From: Acidisphaera sp035272265
GTDB lineage: Bacteria > Pseudomonadota > Alphaproteobacteria > Acetobacterales > Acetobacteraceae
DNA: 30,250 nt
Assembly (NCBI GenBank): GCA_035272265.1
Contig: DATEQV010000448.1
Span: 1-30,250 of the forward strand
Direction of reading: 5' to 3'
The position numbers were made by a program, and so were the translations under genes. Shown one piece after another: positions 15,438-23,462 of the stretch. Numbering within the stretch: position 1 is the first letter of the stretch; every line of letters begins with the position of its first letter. The notes below the pieces were generated by a model. That model was not told the origin of the DNA and did no database searches. It saw only the letters and a program-made list of their open reading frames with translations.

Positions 15438-17630
15438 CTACAGAAACGAAACCGGATCGACGTCGACGTCGATCCGTGCCCCCCGCGGCGCCTGCACCTT
15501 CCCCAGCCACTCCCGCAGGATCGGCTGCACCGCGATATCCCGCCGCGTCTTCAGCAGCAGCCGCCGCCGATGCCGCCCGCGCAGGATCGCGAGCGGTGCC
15601 GGCGCGGGACCGAGCACCTGCACCCCGTCGGCATGCGGCGCACTCCGTCCGAGCGCGCGGGCCACCTCGTCGGCCACCCCGGCATCCCCGGCACTGACGA
15701 TCAGTGCCGCCAGCCGTCCGTAGGGCGGCCAGTGCCCGGGCCGGCGGGCCGCCGCCTCGCTGGCCATGAACCCGGCGAGGTCGCCCACGCGCAGCGCCTC
15801 CATGACCGGATGGTCGGGGCTGTACGTCTGCAGCATCACGCGTCCCGGCGCCTCGGCCCGCCCGGCGCGGCCGGCCACCTGATGCAGCAGCTGAAAGGTC
15901 CGCTCCGACGCCCGCAGGTCCCCGCCCGCGAGTCCCAGGTCGGCATCGACCACGCCCACCAGCGTCAGCATCGGGAAGTGCCAGCCCTTGGCGACGATCT
16001 GCGTGCCGATGATCAGGTCAACCTCGCGCCGCTCGATGGCGGCCGCGGCCGCCGCGGCGGCGTGCGGGCCGGGCAGGGTGTCGCTCGCCATCACCAGCCG
16101 CCGCGCGTCGGGAAAGACCGCGGCCGCCTCCTCGGTGATCCGCTCCACCCCCGGCCCGACCGGCGTGAGGCTGTGGACGGCCCCGCAGGACGGGCATGCC
16201 TCCGGTGCGGGCACCGTGTGGCCGCAGTGGTGGCAGGTGAGCGCGCGGCGGACCCGGTGCTCGACCAGCCACGCCGTGCAGTTCGGGCATGCCATCCGAT
16301 GCCCGCACACCCGGCACAGTGTCAGCGGCGCGTAGCCCCGGCGATTGAGGAACAGCATCGCCTGCTCGCCGCGGGCCAGCGTCTGCGCCACCGCCTCGAT
16401 CAGCGGCGGCGACAGGAAACGGCCGCGGGCGGGCGGCGTTGCCCGCAGGTCGATCAGCGCGACCTCCGGCATCGCCGCCCCGGCATGCCGCGAGGCCAGC
16501 GTGATCCGGCCGTAGCGGCCGGCCTCGACATTGGCGAGGGTCTCCAGGCTGGGCGTGGCGGAGACCAGCACGGCGGGCGCCTCGGACAGCCGGGCGCGCA
16601 CCACCGCCATGTCGCGCGCGTGATAGACCACCCCGTCTTCCTGCTTGAACGCGGTCTCGTGCTCCTCGTCGACGACCACCAGGCCGAGGTCGGGGAACGG
16701 CAGGAACAGCGCCGACCGCGCCCCCACCACGACGCTCGCCTTCCCCTCCGCCACCGCCCGCCAGGTGATCCGGCGCACCCTCGAGGTCAGGTCGGAGTGC
16801 CACACCGCCGGCTCGACGCCGAACCGTCGCGAAAACCGCGCCAGCCACTGCGACGACAGCGCGATCTCCGGTAGCAGCACCAGCGCCTGTCGTCCTTCGC
16901 GCAGACAGGCCGCGACCGCCTCCAGATAGACCTCGGTCTTGCCCGACCCGGTCACGCCATCCAGCAGGATCGCTTGGAACGCCCGCGCGGACACCGCCGC
17001 CCGCAGCGCGCCGGCCGCCTCCTGCTGCTGCGGGCTCAGCGTCTGGCCGGGATGCTCCGGATCGGGCCGCGCGAACGGCGCGCCCGCCACCATCGGCGCC
17101 GGATGCAACAGCCCGGCCTTCGCCATCCCCCGCACCACGCCTTCGCCCACCCCGGCCGTCTGCGCCAGCTCACGCGTGGTGTGCGGCTCGCCGGCGGCGG
17201 CTTCGAGCACATGGCGCCTCGCCTCGGTCAGCCGGACGTCGGGCCGCGTCTCGGCCGCGACCCAGCCATGCAGAGTCCGCTCGGCGGCTGGCACGCGCAG
17301 CGCCATCGCCAGCACCTCGCCGGGCGGCGCGAGCGTATAGCCGGCCACCCAGTCGACGAACCGCCGGCTCGCCTCGGGCAACGGCGGCGTGTCGAGCATG
17401 CCGGCAACCGGTTTCAAACGAGACGCCGCGACTGTTGCATCGGGCGGACCGTCCCACACCACGCCGACCTCCTGCCGGCGATTGAGCGGCACCAGCACGA
17501 CGTCCCCCGGTTTCAGCGCAAGACCGGGCGTCACCGCGTAATCCAGCGGTCCTGCAAAGGGGTAACAAAGCATCACCGGGACGCGAAGCGGTGTCGCATC
17601 GCCGCCCGAATCTGTATGCTCCTTCCCCAT
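15438..17630 (-). CDS. priA: Primosomal protein N' (PriA replication-restart helicase)
   Basis: Superfamily 2 DNA helicase that reloads the replisome at collapsed forks; about 730 residues, the expected size. The N-terminal 3'-DNA-binding domain (about 15-115) includes PFAGPLDYAVTPGLALKPGDVVLVPLNRR. Walker A is GVTGSGKT (225-232) and the DEEH box is 321-324 followed by KQEDGVVYHARD. Eight zinc-binding cysteines fall in four CxxC pairs: 439/442, 448/451, 466/469 and 479/482. The helicase core ends with GTQIVAKGWHFP and VVDADLGL. The start at 17630 gives a normal length; M20 at 17573 is the main alternative, and neither has a clear Shine-Dalgarno sequence. Divergent from DUF484-xerC with only 45 bases between. 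Confidence 0.96.
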   Translation of the reverse strand: MGKEHTDSGGDATPLRVPVMLCYPFAGPLDYAVTPGLALKPGDVVLVPLNRRQEVGVVWDGPPDATVAASRLKPVAGMLDTPPLPEASRRFVDWVAGYTLAPPGEVLAMALRVPAAERTLHGWVAAETRPDVRLTEARRHVLEAAAGEPHTTRELAQTAGVGEGVVRGMAKAGLLHPAPMVAGAPFARPDPEHPGQTLSPQQQEAAGALRAAVSARAFQAILLDGVTGSGKTEVYLEAVAACLREGRQALVLLPEIALSSQWLARFSRRFGVEPAVWHSDLTSRVRRITWRAVAEGKASVVVGARSALFLPFPDLGLVVVDEEHETAFKQEDGVVYHARDMAVVRARLSEAPAVLVSATPSLETLANVEAGRYGRITLASRHAGAAMPEVALIDLRATPPARGRFLSPPLIEAVAQTLARGEQAMLFLNRRGYAPLTLCRVCGHRMACPNCTAWLVEHRVRRALTCHHCGHTVPAPEACPSCGAVHSLTPVGPGVERITEEAAAVFPDARRLVMASDTLPGPHAAAAAAAAIERREVDLIIGTQIVAKGWHFPMLTLVGVVDADLGLAGGDLRASERTFQLLHQVAGRAGRAEAPGRVMLQTYSPDHPVMEALRVGDLAGFMASEAAARRPGHWPPYGRLAALIVSAGDAGVADEVARALGRSAPHADGVQVLGPAPAPLAILRGRHRRRLLLKTRRDIAVQPILREWLGKVQAPRGARIDVDVDPVSFL

Positions 17631-17679
17631 GAGTGCCGCCGTGATGATCGCGCCGCCCGGCGGGTGCAAGCACGCATGA
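17629..17679 (+). other. Possible 16-codon leader ORF coupled to the DUF484 gene
   Basis: ATG at 17629 opens MSAAVMIAPPGGCKHA and ends in a TGA that overlaps the DUF484 start as ATGA. The first 13 bases around its start, CATGAGTGCCGCC, are repeated with one mismatch around the DUF484 start 47 bases later. It has no Shine-Dalgarno sequence, and its ATG overlaps the priA start on the other strand. It may be a relic of a duplicated start rather than a translated leader. Confidence 0.25.
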
Positions 17680-18323
17680 GTGCCACCACCCGCAAGCTCG
17701 ACGACGAGGCCGAGGCCGTCGCCGCGTTCCTGCGCGCGCATCCGCACTTTCTCGCCGAGCGCCCGGACCTCTACCGCGCGCTGATCCCGCCGGTGCGGGT
17801 GCATGGGGAGACGCTCGCCGACCACATGGCGGCGATGATCCAGGCCGAGCGCGCCCAGTCGGCCGTGCTGGCCGAGCGCGCCGACGGCGTGCTGGCGGCC
17901 GGACGCGCCGCGGCGGGCATGGCCGCACGGGTGCAGGAGGCGGTGCTGCGGCTGATCGCGTCGTCCGACCCGATCGACTGCATCACCGCGGAGATGCCAA
18001 GCCTGCTCGCGCTCGACGCGGTGGCGCTGTGCACCGAGTTCCCGCTGCACGGCGCCCACCGCCTGCCGCGCGGCGCGGTCTCCGCGCTGATGGGATCCCG
18101 CGATGTGCTGTTCCGCGATGCGCCCACCGACATGGCCATGCTGTACGGCGAGGCCGCCGCCCTGGCGCAGCGCGACGCGCTGGTCCGCGTGCCGGCGGAC
18201 TCGGGTGCGGCGCTGCTAGCGCTGGCCTCGCGCGGCGGCGCCTCGCTGGACCGCAGCCAGGGCGCGGGCGCGCTGAGCTTCCTCGGCCGCGCCGCCGCTG
18301 TCGCCCTGGAGCGCCTGGGATGA
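17676..18323 (+). CDS. DUF484 family protein (GAF-like)
   Basis: 215 residues. The N-terminal AVAAFLRAHPHFLAERPDLY is the DUF484 hallmark, followed by an alanine/glutamate-rich helix (about 45-90) likely to form a coiled coil and then a GAF-like domain. The biochemical function of the family is unknown. In many proteobacteria a DUF484 gene directly precedes xerC, as here: its stop overlaps the xerC start by ATGA. No Shine-Dalgarno sequence precedes the ATG, so translation may depend on a short upstream frame ending at the same point. The longer open frame on the same phase runs into the priA region and is rejected. Confidence 0.85.
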   Translation: MSATTRKLDDEAEAVAAFLRAHPHFLAERPDLYRALIPPVRVHGETLADHMAAMIQAERAQSAVLAERADGVLAAGRAAAGMAARVQEAVLRLIASSDPIDCITAEMPSLLALDAVALCTEFPLHGAHRLPRGAVSALMGSRDVLFRDAPTDMAMLYGEAAALAQRDALVRVPADSGAALLALASRGGASLDRSQGAGALSFLGRAAAVALERLG

Positions 18324-19228
18324 CGGCCGAGCAGGCCCGCGAGGGTTTTCTCGCGTGGCTGGCCGAACAACGCCGCAGCCCGCCGACGACAATCGAGGCC
18401 TATGGCCACGACCTTACCGGCTTCCTCGGCTTCCTCACCGGCCATTGCGCTGCCGAACCGGACCTCGCCGCGCTGGGCGCCTTGCGCCCAGCCGACATCC
18501 GCGCCTGGCTCTCGCACGAGGCCGCCGAAGGCCGTGGCAACGCGACGCGGGCACGTCGGCTTTCCGCGGTCCGCAGCTTCTTCCGCTGGCTCGCCCGCCA
18601 CCACGACGTTCCCGGCGTCGCGCTGACGCTGATCGCCACCCCGAAACGCCGCCCGCCAGTCCCGAAGGCGCTCACGCCCGCGGATGCACGGTCCGCCGCC
18701 TGCGACATCGGCGAGGTGTCCGACCGCGCGATGGTGCAGGCGCGCGACACCGCGCTTCTGACATTGCTATACGGCTGCGGCCTGCGCATCGCCGAGGCGC
18801 TATCGCTCGACGTACGCGACGCGCCTCGCACGGGTGCGCCGCTGCGCGTGCGCGGCAAGGGCGGCAAGACGCGCGAGGTGCCGGTCCTGCCGGTAGTCGC
18901 GTCCGCGATCGACGCGTGGTTGCGTTTGTATCCGTTCGCGACGCCCGATGCGCCGCTGTTCGTCGGCGTGCGCGGCGGGCGGCTGGATCCGGCGGTCGCG
19001 CAACGTGCGCTGCGGCATTTCCGCCGCCTCAACGGCCTGCCCGAGCACGCGACACCGCACGCGCTCCGCCACTCGTTCGCAACGCACCTGCTCGCGGGCG
19101 GCGCCGACCTGCGCGCGATCCAGGAACTGCTCGGCCACGCGAGCCTGTCGACCACGCAGCGCTACACGTCGGTCGATTCCGACCGCCTGATGGCGGTCTG
19201 GCGCGCGTCGCACCCGAGGGCGGAGTGA
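18320..19228 (+). CDS. xerC: Tyrosine recombinase XerC
   Basis: Site-specific recombinase that works with XerD at dif to resolve chromosome dimers; 302 residues. The N-terminal SAM-like DNA-binding domain spans about 1-105 (RRSPPTTIEAYGHDLTGF). All catalytic residues are present with E. coli-like spacing: Arg156 (GLRIAEAL), Lys180 (RGKGGKTREVP), His247-x-x-Arg250 (HALRHSF), His273 (GHASLSTTQ) and nucleophile Tyr282 (QRYTSVD). Overlap with DUF484 and the housekeeping surroundings argue for chromosomal XerC rather than a phage integrase. The next gene follows after one base. Confidence 0.95.
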   Translation: MTAEQAREGFLAWLAEQRRSPPTTIEAYGHDLTGFLGFLTGHCAAEPDLAALGALRPADIRAWLSHEAAEGRGNATRARRLSAVRSFFRWLARHHDVPGVALTLIATPKRRPPVPKALTPADARSAACDIGEVSDRAMVQARDTALLTLLYGCGLRIAEALSLDVRDAPRTGAPLRVRGKGGKTREVPVLPVVASAIDAWLRLYPFATPDAPLFVGVRGGRLDPAVAQRALRHFRRLNGLPEHATPHALRHSFATHLLAGGADLRAIQELLGHASLSTTQRYTSVDSDRLMAVWRASHPRAE

Positions 19229-19229
19229 C

Positions 19230-19544
19230 ATGATCCTGCGCGGATGGCGTGGACGCGCATCCAGGCTGCGCGCCGACGCGTACCCCGCGCACTTCCGCAC
19301 CTCGGTGCTGCCCGAACTCCGTCGTCTGCCTGGATTCCGCGGAGCGATTCTCAGCCAGCGCGAGAGCGGCGACACGATCGAGTTTCTGGTTCTGACGCGC
19401 TGGGACTCGATTGATGCCATTGCCCGCTTCGCCGGCAGCGACATCGGCAACGCGGTGGTCGAACCCGGCGCGGTGGGCGCCCTGCTCGACTTCGACACTA
19501 CTGTCCAGCACTACGAGGTGATTGAGGAGGTCCGCCCGGAGTAA
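19230..19544 (+). CDS. ABM-like dimeric alpha-beta barrel protein
   Basis: 104 residues resembling the antibiotic biosynthesis monooxygenase (ABM) fold. LPELRRLPGFRGAILSQRESGDTIEFLVLTRWDSIDAIARFAGSD has the strand-helix-strand order of that fold, and the end FDTTVQHYEV is typical of small ABM proteins. Such proteins range from quinol monooxygenases to proteins of no known activity, so no reaction is assigned. It begins one base after the xerC stop, with GGAG of the xerC 3' end serving as Shine-Dalgarno sequence, so it is probably the third gene of the DUF484-xerC operon. It converges with the cyd operon across 69 bases. Confidence 0.75.
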   Translation: MILRGWRGRASRLRADAYPAHFRTSVLPELRRLPGFRGAILSQRESGDTIEFLVLTRWDSIDAIARFAGSDIGNAVVEPGAVGALLDFDTTVQHYEVIEEVRPE

Positions 19545-19613
19545 ACTCCGTCACGACGTCGCTCGCCGCCACGCTCTTTGACAACCTCGTCCGACCAAGC
19601 CGCCCTCGCCGGG

Positions 19614-19715
19614 TCAGTGCGCGAACAGCACTGCCCGCAGCGCGAACGCCACCCCGCCGGTCACCGCCACCCCGGCCAAGTACAGCCCGAAGAACCACAG
19701 CAGCCGACGGCTCAA
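19614..19715 (-). CDS. DUF2474 microprotein of the cytochrome bd/CIO operon
   Basis: 33 residues, a single membrane helix (about 6-29) after the basic start SRRLLWFFGLYLAG. Position and composition match DUF2474, small proteins encoded right after cydB and comparable in role to CydX, which stabilises the oxidase haems. The start is TTG overlapping the cydB stop (TTGA), giving four-base coupling; no ATG or GTG is available in this frame after the cydB end. That start choice is inference from the overlap and from the normal family length. Confidence 0.78.
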   Translation of the reverse strand: MSRRLLWFFGLYLAGVAVTGGVAFALRAVLFAH

Positions 19716-20728
19716 TGGTAGTGGTCCCCGGCACGTACCTTGCCGCGGAACGTCCAGTAGGCGAACGCGGTGTAGCAAAGGATCATCGGAATCAGCACCG
19801 CCGCGCCCACCAGCAGGAACAGCTGGCTGTCGCGCGGCGAGGCGACGTCCCAGATCGTCAGCGACGGCGGCACCATGTACGGATAGATGCTGATTCCCAG
19901 GCCCGCGTAGCAGAGCACGAACAGCGCCTGCACCCACAGGAACGGCGCGTAGTCGCGGCTCCCGTGCAGATCGCGCCAGAACATCAGCGCGATGATCAGC
20001 ACCAGCGCCGGCACCGGGCTGACCAGCACGATGTTCGGGAAGCTGAACCAGCGGATCATGAAGCCCTCGTTCAGGAACGGCGTCCACGCGCTGACGGCGA
20101 CGATCCCGGCGAGCATCGCGAACAGTAGCACGCGCGCATGCCGACGCACACGTGCCTGCAGCACGCCCTCGGTGCGCCACACCAGCCACGCTGCACCCTG
20201 GAGCGCATAGGCGCACACCACGGCGACCGCGCACAGCACGCTGAATGGCGTCAGCCAGTCCCACCAGCCGCCCGTGTAGTGCCGGCCGTAGACCTTGATC
20301 CCCTGCAGCAAGCCGCCGAGCGTCAGCCCCTGGCAGAGGGCCGCGACCAGCGAGCCGCCGAAGAACGCCATGTCCCACCAGTACCGCCCGCGCCTGGACC
20401 GTGCGCGGAAGCGGAACTCGAACCCGACGCCACGGAACACCAGCGCGAGCAGCATGCCGATGATCGTCGGATACATCGCCGGCATGATCGTCGCGTAGGC
20501 GAGCGGGAAGACCGCGAACAGCCCGCCGCCGCCCAGCACCAGCCACGTCTCGTTGCCGTCCCACACGGGCGCGATGGAGTTGACCATCACGTCGCGGTCC
20601 TCCGCCTCCGTCTCGACGGCGAACAGGATGCCGATGCCGAGGTCGAAGCCGTCCAGCAGCACATAGGCGAGCACCGCGACCGCGATCAGCACGGCCCAGA
20701 TGAAAGCGATCGTGTCGGACACTTCCAT
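19712..20728 (-). CDS. cydB: Cytochrome bd-type quinol oxidase subunit II
   Basis: Membrane subunit of the bd-type terminal oxidase, 338 residues with about nine helices. The start MEVSDTIAFIWAVLIAVAVLAYVLLDGFDLGIGIL is the standard CydB opening, and NSIAPVWDGNETWLVLGGGGLFAVFP is the most conserved motif of the family. It lies four bases after cydA, with GGAG overlapping the cydA stop as ribosome-binding site, and is followed by the overlapping DUF2474 gene. Together with subunit I it reduces O2 to water with ubiquinol as donor. The partner's short Q-loop suggests the CIO (cyanide-insensitive) subtype. Confidence 0.96.
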   Translation of the reverse strand: MEVSDTIAFIWAVLIAVAVLAYVLLDGFDLGIGILFAVETEAEDRDVMVNSIAPVWDGNETWLVLGGGGLFAVFPLAYATIMPAMYPTIIGMLLALVFRGVGFEFRFRARSRRGRYWWDMAFFGGSLVAALCQGLTLGGLLQGIKVYGRHYTGGWWDWLTPFSVLCAVAVVCAYALQGAAWLVWRTEGVLQARVRRHARVLLFAMLAGIVAVSAWTPFLNEGFMIRWFSFPNIVLVSPVPALVLIIALMFWRDLHGSRDYAPFLWVQALFVLCYAGLGISIYPYMVPPSLTIWDVASPRDSQLFLLVGAAVLIPMILCYTAFAYWTFRGKVRAGDHYH

Positions 20729-20732
20729 CGCA

Positions 20733-22160
20733 CTACTCCGCCGGCTGCGGATGCGTCGGGTCGGCGACGCCGTCGTCCAGCGACGGCAGCGGCGTGATGC
20801 CGGCCGTGCGGACGGGCACGCCCTTGGGCGGCCCCGACTCGCCCACGCTCGGCGGCCGCATGATCAGGCGCGCCATGAACGTGAAGCCGGAGCCGAACAC
20901 GATCAGGTACACGATCGCGAAGGCGGCCAGCGACGTCGCGATGCCGGGCAGCCCGATCGGCGAGTGGCTGTCGTCGGTGCGCAGCAGGCCATAGACGGTG
21001 TAGGGCTGCCGGCCGACCTCGGTGACGACCCACCCGCACAGCAGCGCGATGAATCCGGCCGGCAGCATGAACGTCATCACCCGCTGCAGCCAGCGCGTGT
21101 CGTACAGGCGGCCGCGGACCCGGTAGTACAGGCTGGTCAGACCGAGGGCGGCCATCAGGAAGCCGATGCCGACCATGATGCGGAAGGCGAAGAAGACGAG
21201 CGGCGAGTATGGCCGCTCCTCCGGCGGGAACTCGGCCAGGCCTTTGATCGACCCGTTCCAGGTGTGCGTCAGAATGAGCGCGCCCAGATGCGGGATCGAG
21301 ATCTCGTAGTCGGTGCGCTCCTGCTGCATGTTCGGCCAGCCGAACAGGATCAGCGGCTGGCCCGGCTCGCTGTGCCAGTCGCCCTCCAGTGCCGCGATCT
21401 TGGCGGGCTGGTGCTCCAGCGTGTTCAGCCCGTGCTGATCGCCCGCCACGAGCTGCACCGGTGCGACGATCGTCGCCATCCACATCGCCATCGAGAACAT
21501 GAGCCGGGCTGCCTGGTTCTGCCGGTCCTGCAGCAAGTGCCACGCCCCCACGGCGCCGACCACGAACGCGACGCTCAGGTACGACGCCAGCACCATGTGC
21601 GCGAAGCGGTACGGGAAGGACGGGTTGAAGATGACGTGGAACCAGCTGTCCGGCAGGAACTCGCCGTTCGGCGCGACCGTGTAGCCGGAAGGCGTCTGCA
21701 TCCAGGAATTCACCGACAGGATCCAGAACGCGGAGATCAGCGTTCCCACCGCGACCAGGCAGGTCGCCAGAAAGTGCAGCCGCGGGCCGACGCGGTTGAG
21801 GCCGAACAGCATCACGCCGAGGAACCCGGCTTCGAGGAAGAACGCCGTCAGCACCTCGTAGCCCATGAGCGGGCCGACCACCGGACCCGCCTTGTCGGCG
21901 AACTGGCCCCAGTTGGTGCCGAACTCGTACGACATCACCAGCCCGGAGACGACGCCCATGGCGAAGCTGATGGCGAACACCTTCAGCCAGTACTGGAAGA
22001 CGTCGAGATAGACCTGCCGCTTGGTGCGCAGCCACAGCGCCTCCAGCACCATCAGGTAGCTGGCCAGCCCGATCGAAAACGCGGGCAGCACGATGTGGAA
22101 GCCCACGGTGAAAGCGAACTGCAAGCGGGCGAGGAAAACCGCCGGGTCGCCGATCTGCAT
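20733..22160 (-). CDS. cydA: Cytochrome bd-type quinol oxidase subunit I (CIO type)
   Basis: Haem-carrying subunit, 475 residues. Expected ligands are visible: the histidine in FTVGFHIVLPAFSIG (haem b595), the histidine in PYRFAHMVLASYL and the methionine in FRIMVGIGF (haem b558). Glutamates of the proton/oxygen path are in GYEVLTAFFLEAGFLG. The Q-loop between the two halves is short, as in CioA proteins. The late motif is GRQPYTVYG, with tyrosine where many CydA proteins have tryptophan; I believe this also occurs in CIO-type members. The ATG has GGAGG six bases upstream. First gene of the cydA-cydB-DUF2474 operon. An alternative name is cioA. Confidence 0.95.
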   Translation of the reverse strand: MQIGDPAVFLARLQFAFTVGFHIVLPAFSIGLASYLMVLEALWLRTKRQVYLDVFQYWLKVFAISFAMGVVSGLVMSYEFGTNWGQFADKAGPVVGPLMGYEVLTAFFLEAGFLGVMLFGLNRVGPRLHFLATCLVAVGTLISAFWILSVNSWMQTPSGYTVAPNGEFLPDSWFHVIFNPSFPYRFAHMVLASYLSVAFVVGAVGAWHLLQDRQNQAARLMFSMAMWMATIVAPVQLVAGDQHGLNTLEHQPAKIAALEGDWHSEPGQPLILFGWPNMQQERTDYEISIPHLGALILTHTWNGSIKGLAEFPPEERPYSPLVFFAFRIMVGIGFLMAALGLTSLYYRVRGRLYDTRWLQRVMTFMLPAGFIALLCGWVVTEVGRQPYTVYGLLRTDDSHSPIGLPGIATSLAAFAIVYLIVFGSGFTFMARLIMRPPSVGESGPPKGVPVRTAGITPLPSLDDGVADPTHPQPAE

Positions 22161-22207
22161 GACCGCCTCCTTCGTCGCGACAACGGCGATATGGGCGCAG
22201 CAACGCG

Positions 22208-22228
22208 TCCGGGCAGACCATGCCCGGA
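22208..22228 (-). terminator. Perfect 8-bp hairpin between DUF2125 gene and cydA
   Basis: TCCGGGCA (22208-22215) and TGCCCGGA (22221-22228) pair perfectly around a five-base loop. It begins seven bases after the DUF2125 stop on the minus strand, a normal place for a terminator, and lies about 48 bases before the cydA start. There is no T-run, so termination is not certain. Confidence 0.42.
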
Positions 22229-22234
22229 TTGCAT

Positions 22235-23284
22235 CTAAGGCAGGTTCAGCGCGGGCACTCTAACCAGCGGAAAGCGATCGAGCATCAGGATTCCATCCTT
22301 CAGCGTCACGGGCACATCGGCCGAGCGGATGTCGGAATTGTCGCTGGCCTGCGAGACGACGGACAGCACCGCGCGCGCGCTCAAGGCGGCGCCCGCGCCG
22401 ATCACATGTGCGCGCGTCAGCGAGTCGATCGCCGCGCTGTAGTCCACCACTTGCGCGTCGCCGCTCCCGGACGGCTGCAACCCAGCGTCGAGCGTCATCG
22501 ACCCCCGCCCGTGCAGCGCGAGCGTGCCCCACCCGAGCACGATGCGGGTGATGTCGAGCCGCCCGCCGGCGTCGCGCCACTGACGCGCGCGCTGCGCCGG
22601 ATCGCCGGGCGGCGGCACCGGACCGGTCAGCAACGCCTCGATGACCACCGACGGCATGCGGTCGCCGAACGCGGCGCCGAGCGGGGCGACGGCGTCGGGC
22701 CGGACGCTGACGGACTCGGCGGCGATGACGGCGGCGAAGGCGGGCTCCTTCGCGTTTGCATCGGCGGTCGCCCGGAGATGGGCCGAGAGCAGCTCCACGC
22801 CGAACCCGGTCGCATCCGCGTCCGCGCCCTTCTTGCCCTCGATACCGGACCCTCGCACCTCGACCTCCGACGTCGGTCCCGGCTCGTTGAGCGGCACCGA
22901 CACGGTCAGCCGGTCCGCCTCGTACGGGATCGCCGGCCCGTCGCCGAACCGGAGCGACTGCGCCCCGTCGGGCTCGATGCGCAGGTGGGTCGGCGAGAAC
23001 AGGTCGACGCTCAGGCTGGCCTTGTCGGCGTGCCACGACACGCCGACCGGCAGCGTCGCGCCGGTCGCCGAGAGCGTAACGTCCGGCATCGTCAGGGTCG
23101 CCGAGAGCGGCCACCCGCCCGCGACCGGCTTGCCGGCGCGGATCGTCCAGCCCGCGCGGGTCCGCGCCGCCGCCCAGTCGTCGAAGCCAGTCTGCAACCT
23201 GTCGACGGCGACGCGCCAGTAGGCGAACTCCCCCACGAGCGCGACGGCGAAGATCAGCAGCAGGGCGGTCGAGACGCGCTTCAT
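22235..23284 (-). CDS. DUF2125 domain protein, probably envelope-anchored
   Basis: 349 residues. A short basic N-terminus and one hydrophobic helix (about 5-22) suggest export with the helix as signal or anchor. The rest is rich in beta strands with repeated hydrophobic alternation, and starts YWRVAVDRLQTGFDDWAAARTRAGW, the pattern of alphaproteobacterial DUF2125 proteins. Function is unknown. The ATG has CCGGAG seven bases upstream, itself part of the palindrome CTCCGGAG. It stands alone between the acyltransferase gene upstream and the cyd operon downstream, all on the minus strand. Confidence 0.8.
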   Translation of the reverse strand: MKRVSTALLLIFAVALVGEFAYWRVAVDRLQTGFDDWAAARTRAGWTIRAGKPVAGGWPLSATLTMPDVTLSATGATLPVGVSWHADKASLSVDLFSPTHLRIEPDGAQSLRFGDGPAIPYEADRLTVSVPLNEPGPTSEVEVRGSGIEGKKGADADATGFGVELLSAHLRATADANAKEPAFAAVIAAESVSVRPDAVAPLGAAFGDRMPSVVIEALLTGPVPPPGDPAQRARQWRDAGGRLDITRIVLGWGTLALHGRGSMTLDAGLQPSGSGDAQVVDYSAAIDSLTRAHVIGAGAALSARAVLSVVSQASDNSDIRSADVPVTLKDGILMLDRFPLVRVPALNLP

Positions 23285-23462
23285 GGGCTCCGGAGACGCC
23301 AGCAGGGCGGCGGCTTATACGCCCTCCGCCGCCCGGCCCGAAGCCGTCTCGCGCATGCCAGACGCATGTCATCCCCATCCTGCACAAACGCCGCGCCGCA
23401 CGCACTATCACATCATTTTCCCGCTCTAAATCAGGCGATTATGACATCAAGCTGCTGTAACC
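23285..23462 (-). promoter_or_regulatory. Leader of the DUF2125 gene: hairpin and low-GC island
   Basis: GGGCGGCGG (23305-23313) pairs perfectly with CCGCCGCCC (23326-23334), giving a nine-pair stem 20 bases before the DUF2125 ATG. GGGCG/CGCCC (23305-23309 and 23320-23324) offers a competing fold. Bases about 23401-23470 fall to roughly 45% GC against about 70% around them, a likely promoter zone for the DUF2125 gene, though I cannot fix -35/-10 boxes. Confidence 0.4.

Noticed and set aside
18320..19228. Phage or integron integrase
   Set aside because: Catalytic spacing equals that of XerC, it follows DUF484 with an ATGA overlap, and no att-like repeats, phage genes or cassettes are nearby.
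19545..19613. Terminator between the ABM-like gene and the cyd operon
   Set aside because: The 69 bases hold no convincing stem or T-run for either strand.
20700..22238. 512-codon plus-strand frame opposite cydA
   Set aside because: Arg/His/Gln/Asp-rich shadow of a membrane protein gene; cydA motifs on the minus strand are complete.
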